From NCBI RefSeq assembly GCF_007829815.1, contig NZ_VIWT01000001.1, positions 1,201,501-1,265,500 of the forward strand: a stretch of 64,000 nt of DNA. Reading direction: 5' to 3'. How positions within the stretch are numbered: the first letter of the stretch is position 1; each line of letters starts with the position of its first letter. Shown here piece after piece: positions 61,415 to 64,000 of this stretch. Both the position numbers and the translations under genes were made by a program. The stretch comes from Kitasatospora viridis (lineage in GTDB: Bacteria > Actinomycetota > Actinomycetes > Streptomycetales > Streptomycetaceae). The notes below the pieces were generated by a model that did not search any database, was not told the DNA's origin, and saw nothing but the letters and a program-made list of their open reading frames with translations.

Positions 61415-64000
61415 GTGCGGCAGCAGGTGCTGCCGCCGGTCACCCCCGTGCTCCACGACACCCTGCGCCGGGAACCGCACCTGGTCGGCCGGCGCGAGGA
61501 GGTCGCGGACCTGCTCGGCCTGCTGGCCCCGGGACCGGGCACGGCCACGCCCGTGGTCGTCCTCGGCATGGGCGGCATCGGCAAGACTGCGCTGGCCCTC
61601 GCCACGGCCCACACCGCGCGGCGCGCCCGGTCGTTCACCGCCTACTACTACCTGGACTTCGACGGCTACGCCGCCGAGCCGGCCGCGCGCCTGACCGCCG
61701 ACCAGGCGATCACCGTGTTGCTGCGCAACCTGGGCCTGGGCCCCCGGGAGATGCCGGCGGATCCCGTGGCCCGGGCCGACCGCTACCACGCCGAGCTGGC
61801 TGCGTGGAGCGACCGCGGCGACAGCGTGCTGCTGGTCGCCGACAACATCTCCGGCTGGGACCAGGTGCGCGAACTGCTTCCGGTGCGGGGCCACCGGATC
61901 CTGGTCACCACGCGCACCATGCCCGCGACGGACGGCGAGGTGACCGTCAAGCACCTCGGCCCGCTGGCGAGCGGACCTGCCCAGGAGATCCTCGAATCCC
62001 AGCTCCAGGCCCGGCGCTTCGCGCAGGACCCGGCGGCCAAGGCCGAGTTGGCCGGCTTCTGCGGCGGTCTCCCGCTGGCGCTCGAACTGGTCGTCGGTCT
62101 GCTCAGACTGGAACCCCAGCTCCCTCCCCGGGAATTGGTGGAGCGGCTGGCGCAGGAGCAGGAACGCCTGGACGAGCTCACCGAGGCAGCCGGTGCGCAG
62201 CGCGACCTGCGGACCGTCTTCGGGCTGTCCGTCGGCCAGTTGGGAGCGGACGAGCAGCGCCTCTTCACCTTGCTCGCGCTCGCGCCGGGCGACCGCACCG
62301 GGCTGCACGCGGCGGCGGCCCTCGCCGACCTCTCCCCCGCCCGGACCCGTCGACTGCTGACCCGGCTGCGTGCGGCCAACCTGCTGACCGGCGACGCCAC
62401 CCACCACCGCTTCCACGAACTGGTCCGCCTCTACGCCCGCCAGCGCGACGATGCGAGCATCTCGGTGACCGACCGCACGGCCGCCACCGACCGGCTGCTC
62501 GACCACTACACCGGCACCGCCCGCGCCGCCGACAGCCACCTGGACCTGAGCAAGCCGGACGATCCCCGGTTCGACGGGCGGGGCGAGGCGCTGGAGTGGC
62601 TGCGGGCCGAGTGGCGCCAGCTGGTCGCGGCCACCGAGTTCGCCGTGCTCAACGACCGCGCGGCGCACGGCCGCGACCTCGGCCGGGCGGTGAGCACCTT
62701 CCTGGAGTGGGAGACGCTCTGGGACGCGCTCCAAGGCGTGGTCGACCTCCGGCTGGCCGCCGTCCGCCGGCTCGGCGACCGGGAGGGCGAGGCGGCCGCG
62801 CTCCGCTCGCTCGGCACCGTGCTGGACCGCCGGCACCGGTTCGCCGAGGCGGTCGAGAGCCACCGGGAGTCGCTGCGGATCGCCCGCGGGACGGGCAACC
62901 GCGACGAGGCGGGGCGTTCCCTGCTGTCGCTCGGCATCAGCCTGCACGACTCGGGCCGGTACGAGGAGGCGCGGCAGGTGTTCACCGAGGCGCTGGCGGA
63001 GTACGTCGAGCTGGGCGACCGGCACAGCCAGGCCATCCTGCACCACGACCTGGGCCTGACGCTGAGCGAACTGGGCGATCACCGTGGAGCGGTGGAGCAG
63101 TACGAGCTGGCCGTCGCGGGCTACCGCGAGTTCGACGACCAGTACCGCGAGGCGATGGTGCTGCGCTGCTGGGGCCAGGTCCTGACGGCCCGGCAGGACC
63201 ACGCCGGGTCCCTCCTGCGCAACGAGCAGTCGCTCGCGCTCAGCGCGGCGGCTGACGACCGCGCAGGGCAGGCCGCCGCACACTCCAACATCTCCCTCGA
63301 CCTCGCCGCGCTGGGCCGTGCCGACGAGGCGTTGGCGCAGGGCCGGGCGGCGGTCGACATCACCGAGGGCCTGCACGACCCGTGGCTCACCGGCCAGGTC
63401 CTGGCCAACCTGCTGGCGGTGTCGGCCGGCCACGAGCGCTGGCACGAGTACCACGACGTCGCCGAGCGGATGATCGAGATCCACCGCGAGCTCGACGTCC
63501 CCGCGCGCGTGGCCGTCGGCCTCACCTTCCTCGGCCGGTTCCACATCGAGGTGTCGGGCCAACCCGAGCTCGGCATGCGGCGGTTGCGGGAGGCGCTGGA
63601 GAACAACCGGGCGGGCGGCACCCGGGAGGACGAGGCCAACATCCTGACGGTCCTCGCGCACGGCCACCACCAACTCGGCGAGGTCGACCAGGCCGTCGAC
63701 GGCTACCGCAGGGCGGCCGAACTCCACCGCGCCCTCGGGAACGAGCCCGGACTGGCCACGGCCATCCACTCGCTCGGCGGCTGCTGCTTCATCAACGGCC
63801 GCCTGCCGGAGGCGATCGGCGCGATGACCGAGGCACTGCCGCTCGATCGCCGGCTGGGGCGGGTCGCCGACGAGGCCGAAGCCCACTCGATGCTCGGCAA
63901 CGCCCACCAGCAACTGCGCGAGTTCGCACAGGCCGAAGAACACTTCGGCATCGCCCGGGAGTTGCACCACCGGGTCGGCAACCGCCCGCGCGAGGCGCAC
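61415..64000 (+). CDS. STAND-type NTPase with NB-ARC and TPR domains (partial, 3' end outside window)
   Basis: The frame is open to the right edge (862 codons here). P-loop GMGGIGKT at residues 51-58, DFDGYAAEP, Walker B-type VLLVADNISGWDQVREL, sensor RILVTTRTMP, and FCGGLPLALELVVGLL (GLPL motif) define NB-ARC/AP-ATPase. A winged helix follows (LFTLLALAPGDRTGLHAAAAL), then at least nine TPR units from residue ~450 (RSLGTVLDRRHRFAEAVESHRESL, HHDLGLTLSELGDHRGAVEQYELA). The canonical start is GTG 61415 with AGGA ten bases upstream. The frame stays open back into the preceding gene and includes VHITGDVQDFHYV, so a rare upstream start (CTG 61322) or frameshifting is possible. A signal-transducing or defence ATPase is likely. 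Confidence 0.85.
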   Translation, partial: MRQQVLPPVTPVLHDTLRREPHLVGRREEVADLLGLLAPGPGTATPVVVLGMGGIGKTALALATAHTARRARSFTAYYYLDFDGYAAEPAARLTADQAITVLLRNLGLGPREMPADPVARADRYHAELAAWSDRGDSVLLVADNISGWDQVRELLPVRGHRILVTTRTMPATDGEVTVKHLGPLASGPAQEILESQLQARRFAQDPAAKAELAGFCGGLPLALELVVGLLRLEPQLPPRELVERLAQEQERLDELTEAAGAQRDLRTVFGLSVGQLGADEQRLFTLLALAPGDRTGLHAAAALADLSPARTRRLLTRLRAANLLTGDATHHRFHELVRLYARQRDDASISVTDRTAATDRLLDHYTGTARAADSHLDLSKPDDPRFDGRGEALEWLRAEWRQLVAATEFAVLNDRAAHGRDLGRAVSTFLEWETLWDALQGVVDLRLAAVRRLGDREGEAAALRSLGTVLDRRHRFAEAVESHRESLRIARGTGNRDEAGRSLLSLGISLHDSGRYEEARQVFTEALAEYVELGDRHSQAILHHDLGLTLSELGDHRGAVEQYELAVAGYREFDDQYREAMVLRCWGQVLTARQDHAGSLLRNEQSLALSAAADDRAGQAAAHSNISLDLAALGRADEALAQGRAAVDITEGLHDPWLTGQVLANLLAVSAGHERWHEYHDVAERMIEIHRELDVPARVAVGLTFLGRFHIEVSGQPELGMRRLREALENNRAGGTREDEANILTVLAHGHHQLGEVDQAVDGYRRAAELHRALGNEPGLATAIHSLGGCCFINGRLPEAIGAMTEALPLDRRLGRVADEAEAHSMLGNAHQQLREFAQAEEHFGIARELHHRVGNRPREAH

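Noticed and set aside
61298..64000. A 900-codon minus-strand open frame opposite the STAND gene
   Set aside because: It is the antisense shadow of a high-GC coding sequence. Its translation is Gly/Arg/Gln/Val-rich without motifs, while the plus frame shows a full NB-ARC/TPR protein.

Overview
The window is very GC-rich, has codon usage with G or C in nearly every third position, and carries gene families typical of Streptomycetaceae: a SARP regulator, crotonyl-CoA carboxylase/reductase, monomeric isocitrate dehydrogenase, eukaryotic-type GlnII, an LAxTG-anchored surface protein and WXG100-type proteins. A Streptomyces- or Kitasatospora-like chromosome is the best guess. No rRNA, tRNA or CRISPR was seen.

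Layout. (1) 1-8264: the edge of a polyketide biosynthetic cluster: the C-terminal KR-DH part of a large PKS, two SnoaL/NTF2-fold proteins, an SDR, a P450, a SARP activator and a stand-alone MurG-like glycosyltransferase. (2) 8462-13885: small membrane and exported proteins, a HEAT-like protein and a GlnA-like ligase. (3) 14401-23800: the ethylmalonyl-CoA (EMC) pathway: a tandem-fused hydroxyacyl-CoA dehydrogenase, a TetR regulator, ccr, ethylmalonyl-CoA mutase, a CitE-like lyase, a MaoC hydratase and methylsuccinyl-CoA dehydrogenase. It is followed by psd-pssA for phosphatidylethanolamine synthesis. (4) 25748-29386: three minus-strand genes (unknown protein, alpha/beta hydrolase, XRE-like regulator). 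(5) 29555-38797: a cobalamin riboswitch and late cobalamin genes (cbiB, cobQ, chelatase I/D fusion, cobO, cobB, CobE-CobC fusion), interrupted by a 219-bp MITE-like element. The mutase of region 3 needs the cofactor made here. (6) 38887-45687: a secreted peptide, a regulator/MFS pair, glnII with a GlnR site, a sortase-substrate protein, ung and an amidohydrolase. (7) 46149-54041: an organophosphonate catabolic locus. A single protein fuses a gamma-butyrobetaine-hydroxylase-like 2-OG oxygenase (TmpA/PhnY*-like) to a PhnZ/TmpB-like HD diiron oxygenase. It is flanked by a GntR/UTRA regulator, a four-gene ABC importer, a HAD phosphatase and an EmrE-type SMR transporter. An identical-spacing dyad, AAGTTG-N6-CAACTT, lies in front of both the fusion gene and the importer. 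(8) 54084-56309: a WXG100 partner, a papain-fold (Tox-PL-like) polymorphic toxin and a candidate immunity protein. (9) 56558-64000: a sedolisin-family protease, icd, an SseB-like protein, and a small helical protein next to a STAND (NB-ARC/TPR) ATPase that runs off the window.

The most interesting item is the fused two-step phosphonate oxygenase with its shared operator and the quaternary-amine-type exporter in the same transcription unit. Next are the repeated TGGCAC-N3-GTGCCA sites around the EMC regulator and ccr, the MITE inside the cobalamin operon, and the toxin-immunity cassette.
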